A stretch of DNA of 64,000 nucleotides from F1-120-MAGs238 sp964484185 (GTDB lineage: Bacteria; Planctomycetota; Phycisphaerae; Phycisphaerales; UBA1924). Positions 1-6,222 of this stretch are shown piece after piece. Position 1 is the first letter of the stretch. Every line of letters starts with the position of its first letter. The notes below the pieces were generated by a model. The model made no database searches, was not told where the DNA came from, and saw only the letters and a program-made list of their open reading frames with translations. A program made the translations under genes and the position numbers. Location of the stretch: NCBI GenBank assembly GCA_964484185.1, contig CAZAEQ010000005.1, forward strand, positions 1 to 64,000, given 5' to 3'.

Positions 1-2
1 CC

Positions 3-404
3 TGGGTCAAAACCAACGCCCAGATCATCCGCCTCCACGCCATCATGGAACGCACCAACTCCCGTCACATTCGCCAGCAGCGCGATGAAGCAGCGCAAGC
101 CCGCCGCGAAGCGCGAGAACTCCAGCGCAAAGAACGTCAAGCTCAAAAAGAACAGGAAGCCATCGCGCGCACCCAGCGCACCAAAGACCGCGAAGAACAA
201 CGCCGCCAGCGCGAACAAGCCAAAGCCGACCGCGCAGAACAACAATACCAGCTCGCCCTGCGCAAGCTCGAACTCAAAGAGCGCAACCTCAAACTGGATG
301 AAAGAGAGAACCAGTTGGAGGAGAAACTCGAACACCACTCCGCGAAACCAGCAGAGTCTGCGGCGGCACCGATTTCGCCTCCTCATACCTGGACCTGCGG
401 CTAA
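3..404 (+). CDS. C-terminal part of a charged coiled-coil protein (5' end outside window)
   Basis: The frame is open from the window edge; the first in-frame ATG at 45 is probably internal because the preceding codons (WVKTNAQIIRLHAI) already look helical. The visible part is almost wholly Arg/Lys/Glu/Gln, with long alpha-helical runs typical of a coiled coil, and ends in a short Pro/Ala-rich tail. No catalytic motif is visible and I do not recognise the family. No function is proposed. Confidence 0.55.
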   Translation, partial: WVKTNAQIIRLHAIMERTNSRHIRQQRDEAAQARREARELQRKERQAQKEQEAIARTQRTKDREEQRRQREQAKADRAEQQYQLALRKLELKERNLKLDERENQLEEKLEHHSAKPAESAAAPISPPHTWTCG

Positions 405-460
405 TCGTGCGGGACATCGCTGACGCCACCTGAACCTGCCAACGGAAGAGTCGCAAATCC

Positions 461-498
461 AAAAAAAACGACGGGTCTGGAAGAAACTTCCAAACCCG
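461..498 (-). terminator. strong intrinsic terminator reading leftward
   Basis: A 12-bp stem with one mismatch (472-483 with 487-498, loop AAA) is followed on the minus strand by three bases and then eight consecutive T (468-461). That is the canonical layout for minus-strand termination. No convincing minus-strand gene lies to its right, so either it acts backwards against the 3-404 transcript or an unseen minus-strand RNA ends here. Confidence 0.65.
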
Positions 499-966
499 CC
501 GGTGGTGTAGAACAGGCAATTTTGAGTGGTCGTAGCACAACCGAGACGAAAATAATCGCCGCCGATTAAGCTTGGAGTGGAGTGTTTGACCCCAATGGGA
601 GCCTGAAATGGCCGTTTCTTTCGATGGCCTATCCGTGCATCCCGTCCACACCATAAAGATGCCACAGGAAACGCATCCTGCCCACCTTTTTGGAAATAAA
701 ACCTTGACAAGGGTGGAGATTTTGCTCCAGTTCCATGCCAAGGCAGCGTTCGGCAAGGGCCGATATCGGTGGTACAGCACCGATCTCTGCATAATTCGGG
801 CAATAGTGGGCCTGATCGCGGCCTGGAAACGCCGGAAACACTTGTCTGAACTCGGTGTCAATTGAGGGAAGATGGCAGATAGAATGGGAAGATACAGGAT
901 GGGCTCCGTGCGGTGTGCCGCCGGAGCAGTTGGAAACCGCAGGGAGCGCACAGGGGAGATTGATCA
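499..966. other. intergenic region upstream of fbaB
   Basis: No recognisable gene. A small plus-strand ORF at 608-865 (85 codons, GGAG 7 nt before its ATG) has no recognisable domain and is listed only as a possibility (about 0.2). A TTGACA box occurs at 704-709 on the plus strand, and another on the minus strand at 861-856, neither with a good -10 partner. The right end holds the aldolase ribosome binding site. Confidence 0.4.
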
Positions 967-2094
967 GTGACCATTGCCGCCATTACGCCGTCTACAAATG
1001 TTCGTCAAATCCTTGGTAATCAGGCCGATGGGCTGTTGAACCATGAGAGCAAGACGGTTTCGAAATCCAAGCTGCATCTGCCCGGTCCAGACTTTGTGGA
1101 CCGCGTGCTTGGACCAAGCGACAGGTCGCCGCGGGTCCTGGGGAATTTCCAGCGAATCATGGACTCAGGCCGCCTGGCAGGCACTGGCTACGTCAGCATT
1201 CTCCCGGTAGACCAGGGGATCGAACACTCCGGTGGTGCGAGCTTTGCACCCAACCCCGAGTACTTCGACCCCGAAAACATCGTGAAACTGGCGATGGAAG
1301 GCGGCTGTAACGCAGTCGCATCGACTATGGGCGTGCTGGCAGCAGTCAGCCGCAAGTACGCACACAAGATCCCGTTCCTTGTGAAATTCAACCACAATGA
1401 AATGTTGACCTATCCGAACATCTTTAAGCAGAGCTACTTCGGCTCCATCAAGCAGGCGCACGAAATGGGTGCGGCGGCGGTCGGCGCCACCATCTACTTC
1501 GGCAACGACTCCAGCCGCGATGAAATCAAGTATGTGTCTGATATGTTCGAGCAGGCTCATGATTACGGCATGGTGACGGTCCTCTGGTGTTACACCCGCA
1601 ACAACGCCTTCAAGGTCAAGGGCGCAGATGGCAAGAGCACCGACTACCACTCCGCGGCGGACTTGACCGGCCAGGCCAATCACATGGGTGTGACGATCAA
1701 GGCTGACATCATCAAGCAGAAGCTCCCAACCAATAACGGCGGATACGCAGCGCTCAATTCCGGCGGCTCCTCATACGGCAAGTTCGACAAGCGTGTCTAC
1801 ACAGACCTCGCCGGCAGCGATGAATCAGGAAACGGCGGACACCCAATCGACCTCTGCCGCTATCAGGTCATCAACTGCTATATGGGCCGCGCACCATTGA
1901 TCAATTCCGGCGGCGAATCCAAGGGCGCAAGCGACTTGTCCGATGCGGTGTTGACGGCAGTTGTCAACAAGAGAGCCGGCGGCATGGGCCTGATCTCAGG
2001 CCGCAAGGCGTTCCAGCGTCCGATGAAGGATGGCGCTGCCCTGCTCCACTCCATTCAGGATGTATATCTCGATAAGAGCATCACGGTGGCGTGA
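967..2094 (+). CDS. fbaB: class I fructose-bisphosphate aldolase (FbaB/DhnA type)
   Basis: Cytoplasmic enzyme that reversibly cleaves fructose 1,6-bisphosphate to dihydroxyacetone phosphate and glyceraldehyde 3-phosphate in glycolysis and gluconeogenesis. The 375-residue protein matches the FbaB type along its length: ILPVDQGIEHSGG near 78-90, VKFNHNE near 139, ADIIKQKLPTNNGGY near 246-260 (Schiff-base lysine region) and the C-terminal NKRAGGMGLISGRKAF block. This family uses a lysine, not a metal, for catalysis. The start is GTG at 967, preceded by AGGGGAG at a suitable distance. A clear terminator follows, so the gene is probably monocistronic. Confidence 0.95.
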   Translation: MTIAAITPSTNVRQILGNQADGLLNHESKTVSKSKLHLPGPDFVDRVLGPSDRSPRVLGNFQRIMDSGRLAGTGYVSILPVDQGIEHSGGASFAPNPEYFDPENIVKLAMEGGCNAVASTMGVLAAVSRKYAHKIPFLVKFNHNEMLTYPNIFKQSYFGSIKQAHEMGAAAVGATIYFGNDSSRDEIKYVSDMFEQAHDYGMVTVLWCYTRNNAFKVKGADGKSTDYHSAADLTGQANHMGVTIKADIIKQKLPTNNGGYAALNSGGSSYGKFDKRVYTDLAGSDESGNGGHPIDLCRYQVINCYMGRAPLINSGGESKGASDLSDAVLTAVVNKRAGGMGLISGRKAFQRPMKDGAALLHSIQDVYLDKSITVA

Positions 2095-2113
2095 ACCCGC
2101 GACAAAACATCAG

Positions 2114-2155
2114 AACGCCCTCAAGTCCAGAAGACCTGAGGGCGTTTGTGTTTGT
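2114..2155 (+). terminator. intrinsic terminator of fbaB
   Basis: A perfect 10-bp stem (2114-2123 with 2137-2146) is followed by a T-rich tail TTTGTGTTTGTG. It lies 20 nt after the aldolase stop and just before the convergent stop of the lipoprotein gene. Confidence 0.85.
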
Positions 2156-2163
2156 GTGCCAGA

Positions 2164-3078
2164 TTATTTGGAGAGCAGGGCGCTGATCTCTTTCAGTGAT
2201 GCGCGGACTTTTTCAACTGCAGGGCGGGCTTTGGAAAATGGGGGCAGCAGATCGCCACCGGGACTGGTGCGTTCACGCGTGGTGATTGCATCCAGTTTCG
2301 CGGCGGATGCCGCGGCATCGGGGAGTTTCCAGGCGCGGAGGTATTCTTCCGCCAATGAGGAAATGTGCGCTGCGGCGGCATCGCGCTCTGCCTGTGACGC
2401 CTTGGTCCAGTCTCTGGCCGAGCCTTCAAAAGCGATCATTTTGCCCTCGCGAAGCGAACGAGCCATCATGTCCAGGTCGGCACGAACCAGCGCGGTGGAG
2501 TTGAGGACATCGGATTGCTGAACGGCGGCAATCGCCTGTTGAATGTCGGTCTTCCAGGCGGCGCGGGCCAGCTCCGGATGCGTGCGAACACAATCAAGCG
2601 CGAGTTCGGCAACGGCGGTTCCCACCAGAAGTTCAATGAGCGTTTGCGCCTTGCAGGTGAGATTCACAGAAATTCGAAGAATCGACGCGATGCGGCGGGC
2701 CGCGCCATCGGCGTCTCCCGCAGCAAGCAGCCGTTTGGCATCGGCAACGAGGATGCGAGCCATTGGTCGAGCCTCTCCCAGATGCGGAAGGATTGTCCCC
2801 ATGCCCGGTGAATAGTCGACTTCGAAGCCGCAGTCGGAGGATTTCAAGGACTCCATCAGTCGTTCGATGTCTTTGGTGTGACTCTTCAGGAGCGAGTTCA
2901 GTGCTTCGCCTTCGGGAACGGGGTTTGGAAATACACCGCGTACGGCACGAATCGTTTCCCCAGGCAAGGCCGCGGCAGGCGAGCCGACTGCTGGTGCCGT
3001 GCTATCGGGCTTCTTGTCGCACCCCTCGAGCAGAATCAGCATGGCGGCGATGAGGATTGCGGATCGTGGAGTTTTCAT
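2164..3078 (-). CDS. lipoprotein of unknown function
   Basis: The 304-residue protein begins MKTPRSAILIAAMLILLEGCDKK, a lipoprotein signal with a lipobox (LLEGC) at about residue 20, so it should be lipid-anchored in the envelope. The rest is mostly helical (AKRLLAAGDADGAARRIASIL, repeated Ala/Leu-rich helices), which suggests an alpha-helical repeat fold, but I do not recognise a family. The ATG at 3078 is preceded by AGGGA at 8 nt. It stands alone between the aldolase terminator and the mini-gene at 3214. Confidence 0.75.
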   Translation of the reverse strand: MKTPRSAILIAAMLILLEGCDKKPDSTAPAVGSPAAALPGETIRAVRGVFPNPVPEGEALNSLLKSHTKDIERLMESLKSSDCGFEVDYSPGMGTILPHLGEARPMARILVADAKRLLAAGDADGAARRIASILRISVNLTCKAQTLIELLVGTAVAELALDCVRTHPELARAAWKTDIQQAIAAVQQSDVLNSTALVRADLDMMARSLREGKMIAFEGSARDWTKASQAERDAAAAHISSLAEEYLRAWKLPDAAASAAKLDAITTRERTSPGGDLLPPFSKARPAVEKVRASLKEISALLSK

Positions 3079-3213
3079 CTGAGTTTCCCTGTCTGTTGTG
3101 TTGCACAGAATCGGAAGAACGAAGAAACATCACATAGAGGCTGACGACATGATACACCATTTCACAGAGACCGCCTGAGTACAGATTCAAACGGCTTTTC
3201 ATTTTCAGCGGGC

Positions 3214-3321
3214 TCAGCGCCGGCGACGGATTGCAATGAGCGTGCCGAATGCAGCGCGGGCAATGACTCTGAGGCAGAGGTTGGTGCGAATGGCGGGCAG
3301 CGTGTCTGAAAGAGTGAACAT
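3214..3321 (-). CDS. 35-residue mini-protein with PEP-CTERM-like tail
   Basis: Directly behind a strong ribosome binding site (AAAGGAG, 7 nt before ATG at 3321) is a 35-codon frame starting MFTLSDTLPAIRTN and ending AAFGTLIAIRRRR. The end matches at protein and DNA level the C-terminus of the larger neighbour at 4148-5407 (SFGTLLAIRRRR). The 5' leader is also the same as those of the two next genes. The frame therefore has the beginning and end of a PEP-CTERM-like gene with nearly all of the middle missing. It may be a deletion remnant or a working small membrane peptide; the intact start and stop do not decide between these. Confidence 0.5.
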   Translation of the reverse strand: MFTLSDTLPAIRTNLCLRVIARAAFGTLIAIRRRR

Positions 3322-3426
3322 TGCAGATCTCCTTTGCAAGGCGTATCGGGTTGCTCACAGGTCGCATGACCGATTCAGCAAGCCCTTCATCAGGCTGTGC
3401 GTAGGAGAATTCAGAACCTGCCAGCA
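3322..3426 (-). promoter_or_regulatory. conserved 5' leader module, copy 3
   Basis: This is the third copy of a leader of about 105-115 bp, also found at 3962-4070 and 5408-5522. Read on the minus strand it keeps GGCAG, TCTCC.nCGCACAGC, AGGGCTTGC and the block CCTTGCAAAGGAGATCTGCA before ATG. In this copy GGGCTTGCT can pair with AGCAACCC (one bulged C), and the loop between them contains a further stem, GGTC/GACC. Function unknown: it could be a promoter, a structured RNA leader or both. Confidence 0.6.
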
Positions 3427-3432
3427 CTAAGC

Positions 3433-3467
3433 AAAAAAAACCAACGCCGCGGAAGTCGCAGCGTTGG
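3433..3467 (-). terminator. intrinsic terminator after the DUF5658-like gene
   Basis: Read on the minus strand, a stem CCAACGC/GCGTTGG (3467-3461 with 3447-3441) is followed at once by eight T (3440-3433). It closes the unit starting at 3961 and precedes the next leader copy. Confidence 0.8.
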
Positions 3468-3487
3468 GCACGGGGAGAGAGCGAGGG

Positions 3488-3961
3488 TTATCGTGAATTC
3501 AATTCCACCCATTCCGCCGGTTGTGTCGCGGCGAGCACATGAATATTGCTGGTGATGCCCTGCATGATATTTGTGTATTCAACCCAGCGGATGGTGAGCA
3601 GCAGGAGACCAAAGAAACCGATCCACGATGCCAGTTCGCTCCAGGCCGAGCGGCGGGTGTAGTAGAGCAGGCCGCACCCCAGACTCACGGTTGCGAGCTT
3701 GAACAGGACGATGGCGGGGACTGACGCATGCTGCATGAGGAGACGCGCCAGCGGGTTGAGTTCACCCATGCCGATGGAGGTCGCATAGGTCAGGGTGAAC
3801 ACCAGGTCGGCGATGTTCATGGCGGCGATTGCTGCCAGGATCGGGACGGCCCGGTGCGCACGAGCCCCGGCAGAATTGCAGCAGTGCCAGAACGTCTTCA
3901 AGGCTTGGGCCAGATGAGAAAGGCGAGGATTGGCGGTTGGGGCGTGGGCGAAGTTCAACAT
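3488..3961 (-). CDS. small multi-pass membrane protein, DUF5658-like
   Basis: A 157-residue protein with three or four predicted membrane helices (AVPILAAIAAMNIADLVFTL, AIVLFKLATVSLGCGLLYYT, LASWIGFFGLLLLTI). The pattern IADLVFTL..ELNPLARLL resembles DUF5658 proteins; no biochemical role is known for these. The frame is open 20 codons further upstream, but ATG at 3961 is chosen because it lies behind the conserved leader and AAAGGAG. The first codons (MLNF) are shared with the unrelated gene at 5407, so the homologous module runs a little into the coding sequence. Confidence 0.75.
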   Translation of the reverse strand: MLNFAHAPTANPRLSHLAQALKTFWHCCNSAGARAHRAVPILAAIAAMNIADLVFTLTYATSIGMGELNPLARLLMQHASVPAIVLFKLATVSLGCGLLYYTRRSAWSELASWIGFFGLLLLTIRWVEYTNIMQGITSNIHVLAATQPAEWVELNSR

Positions 3962-4070
3962 TGCAGTTCTCCTTTGCAAGGCGTGTCGGGCGTGTTTATT
4001 CGGCCAGCAGCCAATTGGCAAGCCCTACATGAAGCTGTGCGAGGGAGAAAGGGAAATCTGCCAGTTGAAT
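3962..4070 (-). promoter_or_regulatory. conserved 5' leader module, copy 2
   Basis: Second copy of the leader described at 3322-3426, with the same CCTTGCAAAGGAGA block before ATG and the same CTCCCTCGCACAGCT block upstream. In this copy the pairing around the loop is GGGC/GCCC, and the loop sequence differs strongly from the other copies. It is preceded by the terminator of the upstream gene, so it probably starts its own transcript. Confidence 0.6.
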
Positions 4071-4087
4071 GAGAAATACCGGTGGGG

Positions 4088-4127
4088 AAGCGCAAACACG
4101 AACGCCGCGAGGACCGCGGCGTTCGTG
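4088..4127 (-). terminator. intrinsic terminator after the PEP-CTERM-like gene
   Basis: A perfect 13-bp stem (4097-4109 with 4115-4127, 5-nt loop) is followed on the minus strand by TTTGCGCTT. It lies 20 nt after the stop of the gene at 4148-5407. Confidence 0.75.
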
Positions 4128-4147
4128 CAAGGAGAGAGAGAACTGGG

Positions 4148-5407
4148 TTAGCGGCGACGGCGGATGGCCAGGAGTGTGCCGAAGGAGCCGAGGATGAGTG
4201 CGCCGGGGGTGGGGACCGTTGCGACCCAGATGTCGTTGACGCCAGCGGCGTTGATGCCATTGCCGGAGAAGACGAGGCCATCGGCGGAGACAGCGGTGAC
4301 GCTGGTGAGGTTCCAGCCGGTGAGGCCTGAGACACCAAGCGAGGAGAAGTAGGAGAGGGCATCGATGTTGGTGTAGTTGAGGCCGAAATTGCCCCGGCGG
4401 AGCCAGAGTGTGGCGGTTTCGGGGCCGCCGATGAGGGCGGTTGAGCCACCCACGATTGCGCCGTCTGCGGAGAGGGAGTTCAGAAGAGTGATGCCGACAT
4501 CGAGATCGAGCAGGTCGATCATTCCATCGGCGTTGTAGTCAAACATGACGTCGATCGAGGTGTCGTTGCCTGCATCGTAAATGAGGCCGCCTTTGGCGTT
4601 GGAGCGAGTGGAACTGATGGTGGCGAGGGCAAAGTTGCCGTCGTCAGAGATTGCGGTGAAGGTCGTGAACATATCGGGCGAGGTGTTTTCAAGGATGCGG
4701 CAGGTGCCGTTCATCCAGATTGCGGCTTTGGAGCGTGTAGAGTCGGCGTGTTCTGGGGCAAGACTATCGGAGACGTTTCCGACGATGCGGTCGCCGGTGA
4801 GGGAAACTGCGCGGGCTTCAGAAGCGAGGACGCCTGGGCCGGTGGCGAGGGTTTGCATTGAGCCATTGACCCACCGGACGGCCTGGCGGGAGTTGCCGAT
4901 TCCGGGGAGGTTGCCATAAATTGTGCCGCTGACGATGGAGCCGTCGATGTTCAGGCCAGTTGCCGCGCTAGCGAAGCTAGGAGGCATTGTGAATTCCTGG
5001 GCAATGCCTGGAGCGCCGCTGGTGGTGTTCCACATTACTGCTTGAGGCACGGGCTTCTTGATGAGGCCGATCGGAATTCCCTTGATCGGATCGAGCGGGC
5101 CGCGGGACTGGCGGAATGCGGAGATTTCGGTGTTAAGAAGTTCACCGTTTGGACCAAACTGGGCAGGCATTTCGACGAGGGTGTCGGTTTCAAAATTCCA
5201 GAGTGCGCCGGAAGTGCTGCCATCGGAGCGGGTGCCGGTGAGGGCGATTACGCCGCGGGCGGCGGTGTTGGTGCGGCCGTCGTTGTAGTTTTTGGAATGG
5301 ATATTCATCCCTACGAGGGCGCCCTGGCCGAACGCGGGAGCAGCGATTGCGACTCCGGCAAAACAGGCGAGGATGCGGGCGGCGGACGCGTTTGAGAAGT
5401 TCAACAT
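4148..5407 (-). CDS. secreted PEP-CTERM-like protein with HAF-type repeats
   Basis: A 419-residue exported protein. Residues 1-28 form a signal peptide (MLNFSNASAARILACFAGVAIAAPAFGQ in two parts: charged start, hydrophobic core, AFGQ end). The body has repeated Asp/Gly turns such as ISDDGNFAL and VSADGLVFSG, like extracellular HAF repeats, and one Ca-binding-type loop (DYNADGMIDLLD). The tail, PTPGALILGSFGTLLAIRRRR, is a PEP-CTERM-type sorting signal normally cut by an exosortase, which is not in this window. ATG at 5407 is chosen over an upstream in-frame start at 5452 because of the AAAGGAG site and the signal peptide. It lies 127 nt behind the sigma gene. Confidence 0.8.
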   Translation of the reverse strand: MLNFSNASAARILACFAGVAIAAPAFGQGALVGMNIHSKNYNDGRTNTAARGVIALTGTRSDGSTSGALWNFETDTLVEMPAQFGPNGELLNTEISAFRQSRGPLDPIKGIPIGLIKKPVPQAVMWNTTSGAPGIAQEFTMPPSFASAATGLNIDGSIVSGTIYGNLPGIGNSRQAVRWVNGSMQTLATGPGVLASEARAVSLTGDRIVGNVSDSLAPEHADSTRSKAAIWMNGTCRILENTSPDMFTTFTAISDDGNFALATISSTRSNAKGGLIYDAGNDTSIDVMFDYNADGMIDLLDLDVGITLLNSLSADGAIVGGSTALIGGPETATLWLRRGNFGLNYTNIDALSYFSSLGVSGLTGWNLTSVTAVSADGLVFSGNGINAAGVNDIWVATVPTPGALILGSFGTLLAIRRRR

Positions 5408-5522
5408 TGCAGATCTCCTTTGCAAGGCATGTTGGGTTTGCTCATTCGTCAAGCGGCGAATTCAGCAAGCCCTTCAAGGAGCTGTGCGAGGGAGATGGGT
5501 GGATCTGCCACCTCTGTTGAGA
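5408..5522 (-). promoter_or_regulatory. conserved 5' leader module, copy 1
   Basis: First copy of the tandem leader module. On the minus strand it contains CTCCCTCGCACAGCT, then GGGCTTGCTGAATTCG, a variable loop, AGCAAACCC (able to pair with GGGCTTGCT with one mismatch) and CCTTGCAAAGGAGATCTGCA before the ATG. It starts just beyond the stop of the sigma-factor gene. Confidence 0.6.
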
Positions 5523-5534
5523 TTTTTGTGAGAA

Positions 5535-6137
5535 TCAGTCCTGGTACATTTCGTGGCGAAGGCGGTCGTAGATTTCGCGGAATTTTTCACCCAGGCGGCT
5601 TTTGATTTTGTAGACCTGATCGACGCTGATGTTGCATTCGGCGGCGATTTGTTCAGGCGTGAGTGGGCGGGCAATCATGAGTTCGAATGCTTTGAGGTTT
5701 TCGGGAGACGATTTGGTGGAGGCGCGGAGTTCGGCGAGAGCCTCGTTGCGGAGGACGAGCTGGTCTTCGGCGTCCCAGGCTTGATCGAACGCACTTTCTT
5801 CGGGGAGCTGGTTGATGAACGTGTCGCCGGCGGCAGCTTTATCGCGGATTGTGCGGCGGATGGCATCGATGGCGCGGTGGCGGGCGATGCCTTTGAGGTA
5901 GTGGCGCATACGGCCCTGGCCGCGGATGTACTTGCCAGCGCGGAGGTCGCGGACAAATTCCAGGAGGGTGTCCTGGACGACATCATCAAGTTCGCGCCGG
6001 GGAACGCCAATGCGGAAGGCGACTGCGCGGAGGAGCGGGCTGAAGCGGTCAAAAAAGAGCCGCCATGTGGCGTCATCGTTGCTGGCGCGGAGGGCATCGA
6101 GGATTTTGGTGGTGGTAACCGTCGGGAATTCCGACAT
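5535..6137 (-). CDS. ECF-type RNA polymerase sigma factor
   Basis: A 200-residue sigma-70 family protein. Region 2 is visible as WRLFFDRFSPLLRAVAFR...ELDDVVQDTLLEFVRDL and continues with MRHYLKGIARHRAIDAIRR; region 4 is visible near the C-terminus as LTPEQIAAECNISVDQVYKIKSRL, a helix-turn-helix. It directs RNA polymerase to a private promoter set. The frame is open upstream to 6509, but ATG at 6137 (MSEFPTV) gives the usual length and has GAGCGGAG upstream. It is divergent from the kinase at 6223 with 85 bp between, a typical planctomycete sigma-kinase pairing. Confidence 0.9.
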   Translation of the reverse strand: MSEFPTVTTTKILDALRASNDDATWRLFFDRFSPLLRAVAFRIGVPRRELDDVVQDTLLEFVRDLRAGKYIRGQGRMRHYLKGIARHRAIDAIRRTIRDKAAAGDTFINQLPEESAFDQAWDAEDQLVLRNEALAELRASTKSSPENLKAFELMIARPLTPEQIAAECNISVDQVYKIKSRLGEKFREIYDRLRHEMYQD

Positions 6138-6222
6138 TGTGGCTCCGCTCAGAAAGTGGGAAGTTTCTGATAGTATCAAGGACAGAGGATTTCGTGTAGA
6201 GTAGAAGCGTTGGGAGGCCTCT

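Noticed and set aside
289..400. A minus-strand translation containing VSRSGVRVSPP, a phrase often produced by tRNA genes
   Set aside because: The DNA does not fold as a tRNA: no acceptor stem, no anticodon arm and no consistent T arm. It lies inside the coiled-coil coding sequence.
289..951. 220-codon minus-strand open frame
   Set aside because: Crosses the coding end of another gene and the terminator at 461-498, has no domain and no ribosome site, and its composition is that of non-coding DNA.
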